Source: Pseudarthrobacter sp. BIM B-2242 (GTDB lineage Bacteria; Actinomycetota; Actinomycetes; Actinomycetales; Micrococcaceae). From it: a stretch of 64,000 bases of DNA. The translations under genes and the position numbers were made by a program. Under the pieces are notes generated by a model. The model was not told the DNA's origin and did not search any database. It saw only the letters and a list, made by a program, of their open reading frames with translations. The stretch is from positions 2,232,001-2,296,000 of the forward strand of contig NZ_CP061721.1 of the NCBI RefSeq assembly GCF_014764445.1, read 5' to 3'. Within the stretch, counting starts at the first letter, position 1, and the number at the start of each line of letters is the position of its first letter. This document shows, piece after piece, positions 62,769 through 64,000 of the stretch.

Positions 62769-63496
62769 TGAACTGCCTCCTGTGAGGGGTGATGTGGCCT
62801 TTTGACGACGGGCAGACGCCTTGCCCAGAGTTTAACTCCCTGAAACCTGATCAGGGCGGATACCAGCAGCGGCGCGGCCGGAACAGCGACGGCGGCTGCC
62901 AGGACGTTCCTGGTGGTGGCCGGGCGCCGGTCACCGTCCATGGTTGCGACGAAGGGCCGGTGCCCTTCCCGCTCCAGGATGATTGAAACGTTGAGGCGGT
63001 CCTCCGGAGCCGGCACCTTCATCCGGTATTGACCGTCCACATCGTTGAAGGGTGAGACGTAAAAAGCTTTGGGAACGCTGGCCCTGCCGGACGCATCCGT
63101 CTCCAGGAGGTAGCAGTGGCGTTCGCCGTAGGTGTTGTGGACCTCGGCTACAACACACTGCAGTTCGCCGGACTCCCGGTAGCACCAGAAAAGCGTCAGC
63201 GGGTTGAATACATGGCCAAAGACCCTGGCGCTGGCCAGCATCCGGATGGGCCCGCCGTCGGGCTCTATTCCACGGCTCCGGAGGAACCGTTCCACGTTGC
63301 TGCGAAATGTGGCGGCGGGATCGCCGAGGTGGTCGGCGGCACGGAAGACCGCCAGCGGCCGCAGCAGCCAAGGAAGGTTAGGCAGCCGGTCCACGTCCAC
63401 AAACCAGCTGTAGCTCCGGTAAGTGAACGCATTCTTTAGCGGAGTCTGCCGCACATGGGAGATCGATGTGCGGTAGATCGCGGCCGTTGGGCTCAT
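62765..63496 (-). CDS. DUF1365 family protein
   Basis: A 243-residue protein with the family signatures YRTSISHVRQTPLKNAFTY (split at HVR), ARVFGHVFNPLTLFWCY, VHNTYGERHCYLL and PFNDVDGQYRM. The family is constantly found between a FAD oxidoreductase and cfa-like methyltransferases and probably works in lipid modification, but the reaction is unknown. The ATG at 63496 has GGAGGGAAC upstream. It overlaps the neighbours at both ends by 4 nt. Confidence 0.9.
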   Translation of the reverse strand: MSPTAAIYRTSISHVRQTPLKNAFTYRSYSWFVDVDRLPNLPWLLRPLAVFRAADHLGDPAATFRSNVERFLRSRGIEPDGGPIRMLASARVFGHVFNPLTLFWCYRESGELQCVVAEVHNTYGERHCYLLETDASGRASVPKAFYVSPFNDVDGQYRMKVPAPEDRLNVSIILEREGHRPFVATMDGDRRPATTRNVLAAAVAVPAAPLLVSALIRFQGVKLWARRLPVVKRPHHPSQEAVQ

Positions 63497-64000
63497 GTTC
63501 CCTCCGCGGCTGTCATGAGATCCGGTGCGTAGGGTTCCGCCTCCGGAGCGGCCCAGCTGCGGCCCAGGCTGGCGGCGGCACGGACGCCGGACAACGCGCC
63601 GTCCTCGTGGAACCCCCACCCCAGATAAGCGCCTGCGTAGGCGATGCGGTAATCGCTCAAGGCTGCGATCTTCTGCTGCGCACGGAGGGATTCGGGTGTG
63701 TATTGCGGGTGCTCATAGACCATACGTTCCAGAACACGGTCCTCCCGGATCAGGTCGGACTCCCCCAGGCTGACCAGATACGGCTGGCCGTCGGCGGGCT
63801 GCAGACGCTGCAGCCTCGTGAGGTCATAACTGACCAGGACCTTGTCCGGCCGGGCATCGCAATCCGGAAGCCGGTAGTTCCAGGATGCCCGGGCGTTCTT
63901 TGCCACGGGCATCACGGCAGGGTCCCGGTGGAAGACCGTCTGGTTGACCGAGTAGGGCATGGCCCCGAGTGCTTCCTTTTCAGCCGGGGTGGCATCTGCC
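63493..64000 (-). CDS. FAD-dependent oxidoreductase (amine oxidase-like), N-terminus outside window
   Basis: The C-terminal portion (169 codons to the edge) contains the typical flavoprotein end region: YSVNQTVFHRDPAVMPVAKN, ARASWNYRL, and AYAGAYLGWGFHEDGALSGV with a final Gly-Ala helix start. The pattern matches the NAD/FAD oxidoreductases that precede DUF1365 and cfa. Its stop overlaps DUF1365 (ATGA), so it heads the same operon. The FAD-binding N-terminus is outside the window. Confidence 0.88.
   Translation of the reverse strand, partial: ADATPAEKEALGAMPYSVNQTVFHRDPAVMPVAKNARASWNYRLPDCDARPDKVLVSYDLTRLQRLQPADGQPYLVSLGESDLIREDRVLERMVYEHPQYTPESLRAQQKIAALSDYRIAYAGAYLGWGFHEDGALSGVRAAASLGRSWAAPEAEPYAPDLMTAAEGT

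Overview
The window looks like a chromosomal segment of a high-GC actinobacterium of the Micrococcaceae, most like Arthrobacter or Pseudarthrobacter. The evidence is strongly GC-biased third codon positions, frequent GTG and TTG starts, mycothiol-linked genes (a mycoredoxin and an S-(hydroxymethyl)mycothiol dehydrogenase), an actinobacterial LexA box, a c-di-AMP riboswitch before a cell-wall hydrolase, an nrdHIEF operon and a DUF222/HNH gene. I see no rRNA, tRNA, CRISPR array, insertion sequence or prophage. Most genes are ordinary chromosomal genes in short operons.

Layout. 1-2.9 kb: the end of a CapA-like lipoprotein gene and an M3 oligopeptidase, closed by a 62-nt near-perfect palindrome and a terminator. 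2.9-7.2 kb: a leftward thrS-HIT-pgsA-pdxS block. 7.4-11.3 kb: a LexA-boxed DUF6504-dnaE2 mutasome operon. 11.4-15.6 kb: small metabolic genes, a YedK-type SOS peptidase, a mycoredoxin, and a mycothiol-dependent formaldehyde pair (mscR plus a metallo-beta-lactamase-fold protein). 15.6-25.5 kb: lipoate ligase, two paralogous EEP-fold nuclease-like genes (one without a normal start codon), a SulP transporter, an S26 peptidase paired with a DUF6448 exported protein, a frameshifted thioesterase, Nudix, DUF1918, phosphoesterase, DUF1810, AlkD-like and DksA-like genes. 25.7-32 kb: cell-wall hydrolases (one under a c-di-AMP riboswitch), a dienelactone hydrolase lipoprotein, RNase Z and flavohemoglobin. 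32-34.6 kb: a GTP cyclohydrolase II fused to an acyl-CoA-dehydrogenase-fold monooxygenase, divergent from a MarR regulator. 35-40 kb: SDR, PPK2, an NrtR-type Nudix regulator with two operator-like repeats, and an SPFH/NAD-kinase-like pair. 40-45.6 kb: flavodoxin, aminotransferase, small membrane proteins, NUC1 nuclease, a degenerate M41-like protein and a CAP protein. 45.7-52.7 kb: a pseudo-receiver/thioredoxin-reductase-like flavoprotein, a UBP zinc finger, a phosphatase-DUF3090-SCO1664 trio and a CbbX-like AAA+ ATPase. 52.7-57.9 kb: nrdH-nrdI-nrdE-[GIY-YIG endonuclease]-nrdF. 57.9-64 kb: acyl-CoA ligase, DUF222/HNH, and a cfa-DUF1365-FAD oxidoreductase operon that runs off the right edge.

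The strongest candidates for undescribed biology are the NrtR/SPFH/NAD-kinase-like locus, the RibA-monooxygenase fusion, the DUF6448/S26 pair (its predicted mature N-terminus, His-Cys-Asp, recalls nickel superoxide dismutase), the UBP-finger/flavoprotein/kinase-like/AAA+ neighbourhood, and the homing endonuclease wedged between nrdE and nrdF. Functions are assigned from motifs read by eye; no database search was run.
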